This document shows, one piece after another, positions 43,916 to 56,015 of a stretch of DNA of 64,000 nucleotides; position 1 is the first letter of the stretch; each line of letters begins with the position of its first letter. The notes under the pieces are model-generated. The model saw only the letters and a list, made by a program, of their open reading frames with translations. It was not told the DNA's origin and did no database searches. The stretch comes from Neckera pumila (Eukaryota; Streptophyta; Bryopsida; Hypnales; Neckeraceae). The position numbers and the translations under genes are program-made. The stretch covers positions 9,314,520-9,378,519 of the forward strand of contig OZ018409.1 in the NCBI GenBank assembly GCA_963969595.1, read 5' to 3'.

Positions 43916-46421
43916 ATATCGTTTTTTTTGTTTTTTAAAAAAAAAAATTAGAAACTAAAATTAGTTTGACTAGGAAGTATAAGGAGAAGAAATTTGAATT
44001 AGGGAAGTACCTACACACGCAAAACTAGATTAGAAAATAGAGAAGTCTAGATTAGGGAATAGAGAGTAGATTAGAAGTAGAATCTTTCACTCTTTCTCTC
44101 ACATCAATACAACAACTAAAGAGAAGTGAGAAGGTTTACAAAGAGGGAAATTTAGTAGGAAAATGATGAAGTAAGGAGAGGTGAAGGAGTTGAGGGAGAA
44201 TTGACAACTAGAAGACTGAGAATGCTTAGGTATGGGAGGTGTTAGAACCCAAGATTAAGGAAGGGATTTCAAGAATCCTATGGTCCACTCAAATAGAAGA
44301 ATAAGCATTTATTGAAGTGTAAGAGAACCACGAAAACCAAGTTGAGGTAGGCTACTAATTCCCTCTTTCCCATTTATATTGTCCTAATTAGCATGTTTAG
44401 TTAAGATTGAGGGCTTGGATTAAGTCAAATCTTTAGGAATCAAAGACAAGCTAGTTTTGAATTTAGAATCATAAAATAGAATTCTAGGGGATTCTAAATA
44501 TAAATTATATAGAAATTGGAGTTAAAACAAGGAAGATATAAGCGATGAAAGTTTATTAGACTCATCCATTTGGAACAAGAATGAAAACCTAGGAGGTGAA
44601 ATTAATTCTAGACCTAAAGGCAAAGTTGAAAGCAAACTTTTGATAGAAAAAATTAAATCTAAAGTAAATTAGCATTTTGGAAAAATAAAATCAAACTCTT
44701 TAAGGAACAAATATAAAACTTTAAAAATTATAACCGACCAAAATAATTCAATTCCTTACGCAATTGAGGATTAGCAAAATAATACAGATTAAAGATTATC
44801 AAGTAGGAACTTAGATTTAGAATTAAACAGAAGGAACTTAGAGAAGTCTAGAACTAATTCAAACCTAGGAAAATACCCCAAAACCCAAAATTTAACAAAG
44901 GATGAAGTTTGAATTAAGCAATAGATGAAGTCAGTTGGAAATCATCCATCCAAATTTAAACTTAGAAGTTAGATAGAAGTTAGTTATATAAGTCTTAGGT
45001 TCAAAATTTAAAGTCATTTGAAATAGGAAAAGGGTCCAAGAAAGTAGATGAAGTTGAAATCTTCTCTTAAGACTAAACTTCATCTGGCCATAACTTTTTG
45101 TAAAAATATCCAAACTTCATGATTCTTATTATTTTTGGAGATGACATAACTTAAGCTACAATTTGAAAGTGCTAAATTTAGACTACAACTACTTTATTTA
45201 AATACCACAATAGCCTAAAGGATTTGGGTTGTTTAGATTAATCCTTGCAATTAGGATAGTTTGTGGATTTCTTGTGAATTTGTGTAATTCTAGAAACTTA
45301 GAAAAGATCTATTGCTTGGAAGGCACAATGGACCAATGTTTAGGCACTTGCTTAGTATAGAAATTTACACTAAAACTAGAACCTGGTTGTGTAATTCTAA
45401 TTAACAAAGGTAGGTAATAAAATACCCACAGTAGTGTTGAAGATGAGAGGTGCTTTTCCACTTAAAAATTTCTCAAGTCTTGCCATAGGAATAGATTGGG
45501 TAAGCACTTTTTTGTGTTGTGCACATGTTTGGCTAAAAATAATTTTTGTCTTGAAGATTTTTTATACATGGAAGCAATTGATTCTTGAAAAAATGTTGTT
45601 AAGGTCTACCGGCAAGGAGATGTATAAAGCATAATTGTAGCAGTGGATCAGTATTTTCAATTCATCACATTAAAAATCCTGAATTCCATAGCTTCTGTTT
45701 TTTTTAGTTTTTATGAGATAAAGCCAACTTTCTTGCTGAAGTTTACTTTGACTTCAAAGTTTTGTTATGTGGTGTTTTTTGTTTGTTTGGAGGTGGGATC
45801 TGAGACGTTGCTACGAGTTGAAGTTGGGGTGCTGTTGCATGTTGGAGACTTACAACTGAGACCACTTGGTGTACCTTAGTGGGGCTTGGGCATCATTGAC
45901 TGGGTGTTTTGAATTGCTTTTATTGTTCTCTAATCCTTCTAATGTGTATTGTTTGTGTTGTGTTGTGTTGTGTGTAGAACACTAACACTACAAAAGGGCA
46001 TTCTTGCTAATTGCAAGAAAGATTCAATTTCTTTGTTAGTGGCAAGCACTTTGCATAAACATGCATAGAAGCCAAATGAACACTCCAAAGAATTGCCCAT
46101 ATTGTGAATGACTATAAAATGAATACTTCAACAACATTCATGCAAACATATCACCAATGTTTCACATACAATTCCATCAACTCTAGCCATTCCATTCATT
46201 ACAAAATATGAGAAGTAGCCCCATTGCCATATCAAAATTCTTGAAGTGTTGCAATTTGCATTCTACTTCTAAAAACCAAAGATATCCAAAGTTTTGCTTT
46301 TTTCTTACAAAATTTATATACTAACTTCTACCAACACAGAGTAAAGTTGCAGAAACAACTCCCTTTATTCACAAGAATAGCATTAGTTCCTACATTCCCA
46401 AAGACCGTTTTGGGAACGTTG
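43916..46421. other. AT-rich intergenic stretch with unassigned frames
   Basis: Plus-strand frames at 45434-45634 and 45643-45879 are open and somewhat hydrophobic but match no family I know. A purine-rich tract lies around 44100-44300. GTGTT repeats (TGTTGTGTTGTGTTGTGT) occur near 45957-45975. Confidence 0.4.
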
Positions 46422-46721
46422 CATTAGATGATATTTGGGGGTCTTGGAGGGCCGTTTCAAACCTGTTCCCTGATTTGCCCAGATTCAGTGAACGCCGGTA
46501 CGGGTGTGGCAGAATTTTTTTTTTTCAAAAAAAAAAATATTTTTTTTTTACCAAAATATCATTTTAAGCAATTTTTTATTTTTATTTTATTTTTTCAAAA
46601 AATGACGTGGCAGTCGCTTGACCATGTCAGCCAGCTGCTGCTACTGCATTCCCGCAGTCTGGGAACGCAACAGACAACAAGGGAACTCGGAGCCCTCCAA
46701 GACCCCGAATTTCATCTAATG
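46422..46721 (+). mobile_element. ATTAGATGA-type inverted-repeat element (300 bp)
   Basis: The left end CATTAGATGATATTTGGGGG and the reversed right end CATTAGATGAAATTCGGGGT are inverted repeats continuing with TCTTGGAGGGC. The inside holds poly-T and poly-A runs and a GTCTGGGAACGCAACAG-like word shared with 1-105. Partial or diverged copies lie at 47862, 49640, 49941 and 50237. Target duplication is unclear, so the superfamily is not assigned. The overlapping 118-codon frame is repeat-derived. Confidence 0.78.
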
Positions 46722-47289
46722 GTCATGACATTTCATTGGTATAAATTGCCAAATGGGCATGAAATGGAAAAATTGTTTAACTAAAAATAAAAAATAACAT
46801 TCTTTAGCAAGATTCTTCTAAATTTCAACCAAATACTTGTCCTTAAGATAGGTTTGAATACAATTTAGGTGGCAAAAAATTTGAGGAATTTTCTGCCACA
46901 TAGAAAGATAGTGCACGTACTCTACATCATTCATTGGTAATACATGATATTAATATATGGTAATATTTGAAGATGCACTAAATTAAAATAGTACTACACT
47001 CACAAATAGGACAAATCAGTATAGCTCATGTATAGCTTGTGGGCTTTTGATTTTTTCAACTTACTTTTGGCCTTTGGCATCTTGTGTTTTCACACATGTA
47101 AGTTGTTGTATTTGGCATGCTTGTCATGAAAGTGTTTTGAATGTTTTATGGAGGATTCACAACCCATTTAATTATTTCAATTACAAGCATGAGTGGCACC
47201 CATTCACTTGTACAATGGTGGATTTAGGGCATCAAAGCATATTGCCAAAGGCCTACATTGGCACCAAGCTAGTGCCAACATAGCTCTAG
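46722..47289. other. AT-rich intergenic stretch, no recognised gene
   Basis: The plus-strand frame at 47047-47283 has cysteines and histidines (for example CVFTHVSCCIWHACHE), but the spacing does not match a zinc finger I know. Confidence 0.35.
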
Positions 47290-47560
47290 ACATTATGCTC
47301 TGATAGGAGAGTGCTAGCATGTGAGTAAAGAATCTATAAGCCCATAAGCCTAGGAGTTAATATTATATACACCTTCTATGGTTATATAGGTTTCTATGTT
47401 GTAAGTATCTACGTTATAAACTCTTTTCATATTATAGTGTACCTATATTATAGGAACATATGTTATAAGCACCTTCAAATGGTTGTAGGTACATACCTTT
47501 AACTAGATTCTAGGCTTATAAGCTCACTTCTCTAGTGCTCACGCGCTAGCATCTCTGATA
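47290..47560 (+). repeat. Decayed relative of the repeat block at 28241
   Basis: It opens with GATAGGAGAGTGCTAGCATGTGAG and closes with GCTCACTTCT...GCGCTAGCATC, as in the 28-kb block. Between them are GGTTATATAGG, GTACCTATATTATAGG and GTAGGTACATACC words. The orientation is opposite to the 28-kb copy. Confidence 0.6.
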
Positions 47561-47569
47561 ATTTAGTCA

Positions 47570-47792
47570 TGCAAGAAAATCCATTTTGTTTACTTTAACC
47601 ACAAATATCTTGCAATCTACATTGTCAAAGTATTTGAAATTTCTTCCACAAAATTATATATTAGTTTAGGTAAGATTCTACAGTTCAATATATAAAACAA
47701 TTAGAAACTTCAAAAATTTAGCACTTTGCAATAGAAATGGCAATATTGAGTGATTTTTGACAAATAACAAGCATTAATCCTTCAGAGATTAA
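47570..47792 (+). mobile_element. Truncated right end of a 0.93-kb TTAA element
   Basis: It shares AATATCTTGCAATCTACA, GATTCTACAGTT and AATGGCAATATTGAGTG with subfamilies 1 and 2. It ends ATCCTTCAGAGATTAA at the expected position. The left two-thirds are missing. Confidence 0.65.
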
Positions 47793-47861
47793 AAATTAGA
47801 TTTGGAAGCTTCATTTTGTTAGCTTTTATTGAGCGCCAACCATTTCCCTCTCAACACACCA

Positions 47862-48023
47862 TTAGATGAGATTCGGGGGTCTTGGAAGGCTCCGAGTTCC
47901 CCTATGTTCTGCTGCGTTCTCAGATTGTGGGAATGCAGCTGCAGTAGCTGATTGACGTGGCACATCGATTGCCACATCATTTTTTGAAAAAAAAAAAAAA
48001 AATTGCTTAAAATGATATTTTGG

Positions 48024-48101
<78 letters not shown>
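47862..48101 (-). mobile_element. Truncated ATTAGATGA-type element ending in a long A/TA tract
   Basis: The first 110 bases are the reverse complement of the right half of 46422-46721 (ATTAGATGAGATTCGGGGGT, GAGTTCCCC, AGCTGATTGACGTGGC). They run into poly-A at 47984-48002, then poly-A and (TA)n at 48018-48101. The other terminus is missing, perhaps lost through expansion of the simple repeat. Confidence 0.65.
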
Positions 48102-48103
<2 letters not shown>

Positions 48104-49639
48104 TTTTCTAGATTTCTAATTCAAGCATTTATCAAATTATTTGCTTGATTATGATTCTAATATACCAACACACAATAGTCTATTTGTATGGACAAGGAAT
48201 TAAAAGACCTTAATCAGGGTTTGGTAGACAAACTTCATTTGCTTTTTGGAAAGATTGTGACCTGATTAGAGGTCACATCCCAAGATTTTATGGCCTGACT
48301 CTTTTGCTTAAGTGGGCCTAATGAGGTAGTATCTAATCTACTACCTCCACTTAATACTAAACTATCTTCTATGGTGTTTAGTTGTACTTAGTGATGTATG
48401 TGTTGTAAATTTTGGACATTATTTGCCATCAGTTGGATATAGTTTAACTACCAACTGAGAAGATTTGATTGACCGCCAATTGGTAACAGGTTGCCTTATG
48501 ACATGTTACCAACAGCTCATTTTACTTGCCATTAGATTAATAGCAATAATTATTTGATTTGGGACTACAGCTCATACTACTTGGCAATGTTGTTAGCCTC
48601 AATTAATTAGTTAATTTGGGGGCCATGGGTATGGATTACATTGAAGGCTGTAATCTACCTCACTGACATCACTAAATTGCTCCCATGATGGGTGATGGAT
48701 GTATGATTTCAAATGAAACATCTATTCCCCCCATAATTACAAAGCTTCTTTGTTTGAGATTTTCAAACTAAAGGCCTCGCTGTACTTGTAACTTGGTTAC
48801 TTTAAGTATTGCCACTTTCCTACGCTTTAGCCACTCTGCTGTGCAATTGTCACTGGAGGTCTCACTCAGCTAGAGTGCTGCTCCTCCTTATTCCTGCTGC
48901 CGATTGCAAATTTATGTTCCTTAGATCTGTAACTAAGAGCAGGAATTTTTTCTTGCAAATATGTCTTCGTCACAGTCTACCCCAAGCTCTCAGGTTCTGG
49001 TTCTTGGTTCTAATGCTCTTGGTAGTTGGATTTTGTAGGACTGTTTGTTTGTTTCTAAGTTATTTTGTGTGAAAACAATAACAAGTGACCTAGGGTTGAA
49101 GACACCTCGCATACGTACCTTGACCAACTAACGGTTTGTTGTGGTGCATGGGTGCAGGTGAGGCCCTAGTCCTCATGGAATCTCTTAGAGTACACAAACA
49201 GGGATTTTTCTATACTCCTATAGTCCTTTTAGTCCTATCAAAGAAAAAAGTATGTATAGTGTGATGGTGACAATGTGTCCTAAAGTTTCTATTGCTTTAG
49301 TGTAAGCTACTTTATATCACTTCATTGAGCTTGGATCATGTTCTCTTAAGAAACATGCTCTTTTTCACAGAAATGTGAGTTGATTTTACACCTTATATAT
49401 TAGGTGATATTATGTCTTAACTGACCTCTCTTTACTTACTGATGTTTACTACAAGTTGTCCATATAGCTTTACAATTTGCACACAATATGCTGTGATGAA
49501 AATTGGATAAGTTTGAAATATGTTCCTTAGAAAAACCAGTTTAGAAAGCTATTTTGCACAAGAGAAGAAGAAATCAGATCAGTGCTCTTTTAATAAGGAG
49601 ATGTACCAAGAAAAGGATTTTTTTACACGCCTGTACTAG
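48102..49639. other. Intergenic stretch with possible retroelement-derived text
   Basis: The 48780-49080 part is less AT-rich. After GAGCAGGAATTTTTTCTTGCAAAT it reads ATGTCTTCGTCACAGTCTAC, which is in the style of a Copia-type gag start behind an LTR. The frame closes after about 25 codons and no protease, integrase or reverse transcriptase follows. I therefore record it only as a possible remnant. Confidence 0.3.
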
Positions 49640-49722
49640 CATTCACTGAATCTGGCCAGATCGGTAAACAGGCCTAAAACAACCCTCCAAGACCCTCAAA
49701 TCTCATCTAATGAAAGTTTGTG
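49640..49722 (+). repeat. Partial ATTAGATGA-type element end
   Basis: The end reads CCCTCCAAGACCCTCAAATC and then TCATCTAATG, as at the right terminus of 46422-46721. The rest of the element is not visible. Confidence 0.55.
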
Positions 49723-49940
49723 CACATGCAAACGTAAAAAGAAATGATATAGCCAACAACCTTGCAATATTAGGAAATATCAAAGAACATGGATTCTTTA
49801 AAGCATTACATGAATATGCACACTTTTCCCTACAAGGCAATCCCTATAAAGGCCCTATTTATTTCTTCTAATCATACCTTGGAAAAACAAGAAAAGATGA
49901 CCAATATGTTTTTTGTCTAATATTTTTGTGGTACTATACT

Positions 49941-50229
49941 CATTAGAGGATTTCTGAAGCCTAGACTATGGGAACTTTGGGAATGTTGTGGAAACTCTGC
50001 CACATCATCAATTTGATGTAGGCAAGAGACTACCACGTTAGATATTGTTAATTAACTAATTTTTCATATTTTTCAAATTTCTTTTAATTTTTTTTAAACA
50101 AAATTTTAATATTTTTCTTTAGAATTTTAAGAAAAATTATTTTTTATTATTTTTTATTCTGATAGCAGGGCTATGGTTCCTAACAAGGGAACAACTTTAA
50201 AATAGTCTTCCGGAGGTTTCAAGTCTCTT
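49941..50229. mobile_element. Diverged ATTAGATGA-type element (about 289 bp)
   Basis: The left end ATTAGAGGATTTCTGAAGCC and the reversed right end ATTAGAAGAGACTTGAAACC are inverted repeats. The GAACTTTGGGAATGTTG and AACAAGGGAACAACT words inside resemble the 46422 element. AT-rich runs fill the centre. Confidence 0.55.
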
Positions 50230-50472
50230 CTAATATATTAGATGACGTTTTAGATGTGTAAAAGGCTATGAGTTTCCCAAGTTCCCCGAGTTCCTGGACA
50301 GCAGCAGTTTGACATTGTTGAACTTTTACCACATCAGACAATAATATATATTTTAAATTTTTTAAATGTTTTTAAATTTTAATGTTTTTAAATTTTAAAT
50401 TTAGCATTATTTAAATATTCTAACAGCGGCATTGTTCACTATAGCAAGAAGAACAGGTTTGTAACGGCCCTT

Positions 50473-51125
50473 TTAATCCTTAATTGCCCGAGGCACCCAA
50501 ATCTGGTGTTTGCAAAACTTTGAAGTTAAGTAAAACCTAACCAAGTTGCTATTTTTAGTAGTGTATATTTTTAGAAAGTTCTTCTTGAAGTCTAGTTTTA
50601 GCATCCAAAATCTGATCTTGAAAATAAATGATAGGGATTTTTCTATTCAAGATTTTGTGCCAGAGTACCCAGTGCAATCTTGACTTCCTGTAGTATTGAG
50701 AGCTCTTGGAAATGAGCCTCAAATACACTAGATCTTGGAGGAAAATTCACATTCATATTTCATTTAAAAAAATTATAGAGTAGATTTTAAGAAGCTATAA
50801 ATTGATTGGTGTTATAGATGTTAGACTCTTTAACCTCATATTTTTTTGTCACCAACTTCTTAGATTTAACTTTTGAAAAGAGGATTGAAAGACTTGGCAT
50901 CACTTTTGCAATTTTAACACCCTCATGGTCAAACATTATAATCTTTCGCTCCATAAGTGGTATTGTTGTGTTTTCTTTTCCTATGAGATCTCTAACATGT
51001 CTAGTTTGAATTTGTATGGTTACAATTCAAAAAGAATTGATACAACTTATCAAAATGTTGTCATTTTGTCAAGTTAGAGCAAATTCCAAGAAATTCAAAA
51101 CAGGCCTTGGGCATTTAGGGGTTAA
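50473..51125 (+). mobile_element. TTAA-flanked non-autonomous element (653 bp)
   Basis: It is bounded by TTAA at 50473-50476 and 51122-51125. The inverted ends are TTAATCCTTAATTGCCCGAG and TTAACCCCTAAATGCCCAAG. A reversed copy lies at 31239-32911 with a later insertion. The frame at 50818-51009 is in repeat sequence. It ends about 470 bp upstream of the start codon of the 51.6-kb gene, so it forms part of that gene's upstream flank. Confidence 0.87.
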
Positions 51126-51592
51126 ACCTCAAAAAACATCTAATATAAAGTTGACAGAAACAAATTCTGCATGACATTTGCATTATTTGTGAAACACAAA
51201 CATCTAATTCAACACAAAACTTGCGTTTTTCACGTCACAGAAAATACAAATGTCACACAATTTGTTTTTCTCAACACGTTGCATAGGCCCTGTCGTCTCC
51301 CGTGCTGGCCCGTCCGTCGAGGTTCTGTCGTCCCTTCGTCCCTTCGTCTCGTCGTCGTCCCGTCGGTGTGCAGGTTTGGGTGCCCCGCCCAAGGCCCAGC
51401 GTCCCGCTGATGCAGCAGCCCCGCTCCGCCCGCGCTCTCCTCTTGTGCCTGCAGATGCTCCTCTTGGCTGCGTTGCAACCGTCAAAAACGATGCCGCGGC
51501 CATAGCCGCAAGCAGGTGGGTCAGTGGATGCGCGTGCCGTACCGAGCCGAGCCAAACCAAGATTGAATTGCTGCCAGCAGCAATCAGTAGTG
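51126..51592 (+). promoter_or_regulatory. GC-rich promoter/5' leader region
   Basis: GC content rises sharply from about 51280, with CGTC repeats (TCGTCCCTTCGTCCCTTCGT) at 51325-51365. The long overlapping frames here on both strands result from the GC-rich composition. The transcription start cannot be placed by eye. A longer in-frame start at 51524 would add 23 residues (MDARAVPSRAK...), but the ATG at 51593 gives the better N-terminus. Confidence 0.45.
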
Positions 51593-54500
51593 ATGGCGGG
51601 CCTGGCGTTGGCTATCGATCTGGTCCTCAAACAGCAGCAGCAGTCCTCCACCACGATCGCCTCCAAGGGCCTGCATTCGTTCTCTACTCTCAGTGCGCTC
51701 GCGGCCACCGCCGCTGCTTCTTCCGCGGTCTCGTTTCTGGGGAACTCGGCATCGCCCTCCTTGTTCGCGCATTTCGATGCCAGGTCAGGCATTCGCTCCG
51801 ATCTCGATCTCTGGATTCATTGCATTCTTGCCTGAGATCGACCCATGCAAAATCCCATTGGATATGCATCCTGTCTTTAGGGTTCCTCGTTTGTCTGTGT
51901 CCGCAAATTTGGATGGCAACGCAATTCTGGGTGTCCCATTTTAGGTCTCCGATGTAATTCGTGGGATATCTATGTCGAGAATCACACGATTTGAAATGTT
52001 GGTATCAGATACGATCTCCTTGCGGTTGTTGGAGTCTCTTCGACCCATCGCATCCTTGGCGGAGATCGACCCATTCCAAATCCTGCGGGATACATCCTGT
52101 CTTTAGGGTTCCCTATTGGCCTGTGTCGGAAAATTTGAATTCTGGGGGGCTCGTTTTAGGTCTTCGATTTCGTTCGTGGGATTTCTTTGTCGAAAATCAC
52201 ACGGTTTGAAACGTTGGGATCAGATATGATCTCCTTGCGGTTGTTGCAGTCTCTTCGACCCATCGCTTAGAGTAGGGACACCCATTATCGCCACTTTGAG
52301 CTCTAGGCTGGTCATTTTTGTAATACGTCCGCTTGGAATCCAATGCACCAAAAAATGCGTTATTTGGATAACATATGCGAAAGTTATTGAGGTTCAATGT
52401 TTTATTGGTAGATGACCTAAAACGGACGCTTGATGAGATGTTTCGATGGTTTGCGCCCTCTTAATCAACATGGACCCATCGTGTAAGATTTTAGGGTGGC
52501 CAAATTGGGTGTTCCTACCTGAGGGTTATTCAATATGCTTCTGCACATTACAATCATTCCATTATTGGAAGCGGCGATCAATTTTTGCACAGCTACTGAT
52601 GTTTGCAAGTTCTTGCGATTTTTTGAAAGACTTTTTGAACCTCGGTAGCCTTAAAATTATATTGCCTTGATATCTCTTCAACAAGTTTCTGCTAGTGTGC
52701 ACAATTGTGTCCGAAAATCTTTTGATTGAAAACGCACCTTCTCGACGTTTCTTTATTCGACGTTCCTGATTTTGAGATTCTTTAAAGACCGATGGGGAAG
52801 TATGCACTTTGGATTTTCATGTGTGAGTATCTGATTCTATTCGAACCAATCTTATGGCGTTTGTAGGGACTGGACTGGTCGCGTTGCATACTGCGATGCG
52901 GCAATCGCAGATGCAGATAGCTGGGAAGACGAGACTATATGTGTCCCAATTCGGAAGTACCCAGCGGGGAAGAAGTATGACATTGAGTTGAAACCTTTAT
53001 TTTCGGCGTTTAGACCTAGGGCAATTGGCGCCACCACGATCAGAGCCGTGCTTGTAAATTATCTCCCGTTGCTGGAGGCATATTTGCAACCTGAAGATGA
53101 TGAATTCGAGGAAGATCTGGATCGTCCTGCTCGGCCTCCCATGGACCCCGTGGTTCCGTTAAAGCGATCAGTCACACATATATTGCGCGAGGTAAATCGT
53201 CCTCCACTGTTTTGTTATCATGCTTTACTTGTCAGTTATAGTCACTGCAGTATATATGCCTTGGCGAATGCAATGCACTTGACTTTTTTACCGTCTGTTG
53301 GTTTGTACCCGCATTCAGGTTTCTGTCATCACCACAAGACGGATTCTGGAAAGGGTCTCAGTGCATTATGTAACTGATCGAATGGCATGGAAGCTGCTAA
53401 AAGGTGACCAGTCTGTAACTATTTTCCCGGAATGTTTGTGAAGTTTTTCCATTTGGATCAGACCAGTTCAAGGCACTTGATGATTGTTTGATTACACGAT
53501 TCATTGCACTGACATCGTGGTGAAGAGTATCTTTATAGTTTTGTATTCTACTGCCTAACTCACTACTTTCAAGTTTAATCTTGGTATGGTATTACGCCAG
53601 TTAAAATCCGAGCAGTAGATTTTTTTTAAAAACTAATGGATTGAAAATCTTGCAGACATTCCGAAGTCTGCAGTTCGCAAAGCAGGGAGGGACTTGTCTC
53701 CTGCGGAGATGTTTGCTGCTGTGTGCAAAACAACGTTTCGAGGTGTGTGTTCTTGACTGATTTGGATCCGCACTTTGTGGTGTGTCGCGGTTTCTTGTGT
53801 AAGATAGAGGACACTAATATCGGGGATCTGATATCGTCAGGGATCTGGTATCGTCTCCTGTACTGACCCTTGTTACCAACAGCAACTCATCTATTCTTGT
53901 ATTCCGTTAGACTTATTAGCAAGGGATGTAAGCGTGACTTAGCTCAATGTCCATGGCCACTGATCTTCGAATGGAAATGGGGTTGCTGGTCGGCGTTTGT
54001 AGTGATCTACAATCTCCCACGTCAAAATTCTATGAGAAATTTATACCTAGTGATTCAAATCCGAACTCAAATCCGAACAAATTTGGCTCTAGTGCCCAAA
54101 GATCTGTATACATCTTCCAAGAATCACACTCCTACGTATGACAAAATGCTTAAAGTGATGCACATATTATTTTCAACGTTAGTGTCTGGTTTATTGACTA
54201 TGGACCAAAGAGGAAGAGGCTTTGCATTGACAAAAGCTGCATGGGATGAAGTTTGCGCAGGACCCTTACTCGAAAATAGATCTAGTGCTACAGTTCTCGT
54301 AGTTCAACAGCTTGTTTGGTATACATTTCATTGTCTGGTGTGAAGACTGATCCCGTTGAAAACGTTGCTACAGCTCATGCATTAGGAGTACTTGCCAATT
54401 GGATGGTGCAACTGGTCATTGATGCCTATAGAAGCATCCGGGTCTCTTTCACGGTGCGGTCGAAAGAGGGCAAGCCGGTGGGACTGGATTCCAAGGAGCT

Positions 54501-55283
54501 CAAACGACTGGCCAGGAGAACAGCGGGCAACACGCTCAAGGGGAGTGCTTCGCTCGTCCTGGCTTCTGTGGGTGCTGGCCTTGGCACGGTCCTCATCAGG
54601 CCCTCCACTGGCACTTGGATTGGTATATCTCCCCACCATGTGAACTGATGCATTCTTGTTTGAGACGTTTCTTGCATTCTTTTTTTTTGCAATTTTGATG
54701 TATTCTTTATGGGACCTTTCTTTGGTGCAAAATTTTAGAAATTGTTTGTTTATAATTATATCTATATTTTTGACCGACACAATCAGTGTTTGTCACTGTT
54801 TCTGCTGATATAAAATTTGTTTCCATCTAACTTATATTCTTCTCAAAATAATCAATCGAATGGATCATTTTAAGCCATGATTCCTTGGTTCTTGGGGGTT
54901 TAATTATTACTAATAGTACTGCACTTTTTTGAGAGCATTGCTGGTTAGGTGAGGATTTATACCATTTGAACATAGAATCTGGGGTCAGTTTTGGTTACAT
55001 GTTACTTATTGGTATGGCATCCAAGTATTGCATTTTAATATGTGATGGAGTCCTCTTTCAATTTCTATCAAGATCCACTAAAAATTAGTTCTTGTATTGT
55101 TATGAAGCATGCTCAGATGTTCATTTAGTTGCTTTTAGGTGTGTTTACTGATTCTTTTGGCCACTCCTGTATGCAGGCTGTGCTGCGGGTGATTTTGCGG
55201 GGCCTTTCTTGGTAGGCCTTTGGTTGGACACCTGGATTGTGTACGGCACTTTCACTCCTGGTGGACTTGACAAGGGACAGTGA
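51593..55283 (+). CDS. Conserved plant protein of unknown function (347 aa, six exons)
   Basis: The exons are 51593-51783, 52867-53191, 53319-53403, 53656-53742, 54374-54622 and 55177-55283, all with GT-AG introns and consistent phases, ending GLDKGQ-stop. I recognise the phrases as those of an uncharacterised land-plant family: ELKPLFSAFRPRAIGATTIRA, NYLPLLEAY, VVPLKRSV, ITTRRILERVSVHYVTDRMAWKLLKDIPKSA, and TFRAHALGVLANWMVQLVIDAYR. The Ala/Ser-rich N-terminus (residues 25-60) could be an organelle-targeting or membrane segment. The C-terminus is Gly-rich and hydrophobic (ASVGAGLGTVLIRPSTGTWIG, then CAAGDFAGPFLVGLWLDTW), as in a membrane-inserting region. No catalytic motif is visible, so function is unknown. 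The gene looks intact. Confidence 0.88.
51833..52267 (+). repeat. Tandem duplication in intron 1, about 220-bp unit
   Basis: Two adjacent copies share GAGATCGACCCATKCMAAATC, CATCCTGTCTTTAGGGTTCC, TCTCCTTGCGGTTGTTG and GTCTCTTCGACCCATCGC. The unit includes a TTAGGGTT telobox-like word in each copy. It lies wholly inside the 1083-bp first intron. Confidence 0.8.
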
Positions 55284-56015
55284 GTACACGCAATTCGAAG
55301 TCGTGGCAATGAAAGCTAATTAGTCTCTAATCAGTTCAAGTGCTGACAGTTGCCAATTCCTTTGTTTGTGGAAAACATTTATGGTCAGAGCATGTGCTAG
55401 TTGGTCAGATGCATGGAGATGATGGTAAAATGGTGATTCATATGAAATAGTGGACTAGTGATTGTGCTCGTTAAGTTATCGCCACCTGGTGTGGTTAGGA
55501 ATTGGAAACTATTTGGGATCAACCGGAGTCCCGATATGTCCTGTAAAAGAATTTTGTTCATAGTCATTCAAGACGTGCCAACTCAAACGTACTGTGCGAT
55601 ATTCCGACTCAGGAAGTCCAGATTTTCGGCCTGAGTTTGTTCCACGTTTGCAACGGAGTCCAATCATGTATTTGAATAATTGAATGGCATTTTGAACTAG
55701 ATAACGGTCATGGAGGGGTGCCAATATGGCCTGTAGGATCGCCTCTTGAGTCGCTCCGCAACGAGAGTAGATCCTTCAAGCCGGATTGGCCATTATTGTT
55801 TGTAACATTCACAACCAAAATTCTCAATTATCTTCATGACATTTGGACAACTTGGTGTGGTGCTATTTGTCAATCAATTTGTACCGAATGCTTGTCATAT
55901 CCTGCCGGAGCCCATCAGCCAATCACACCGAGTTGGAGGGTGCCTATTGGTCAATCTTTACGAGGAGCCTCAATACGTAATGAGGGTTGATGCATGTCAT
56001 ACATTAGGAAAAAGT
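55284..56015. other. Downstream flank of the 51.6-kb gene, no further gene seen
   Basis: Frames at 55509-55724 minus and 55718-55990 plus have no family signature. Polyadenylation signals are not clear. Confidence 0.4.

Noticed and set aside
48958..49035. Copia-type gag start
   Set aside because: The frame closes after about 25 codons, and no other retroelement protein or paired LTR is visible. Kept only as a note in the region entry.
51204..51835. Several long frames on both strands (up to 235 codons)
   Set aside because: They come from GC-rich leader sequence around the first exon. Only the frame beginning at 51593 continues into conserved exons.
53870..54343. 157-codon plus-strand frame
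   Set aside because: It lies inside intron 4 of the 51.6-kb gene and overlaps the following exon region in the wrong frame. No domain is seen.
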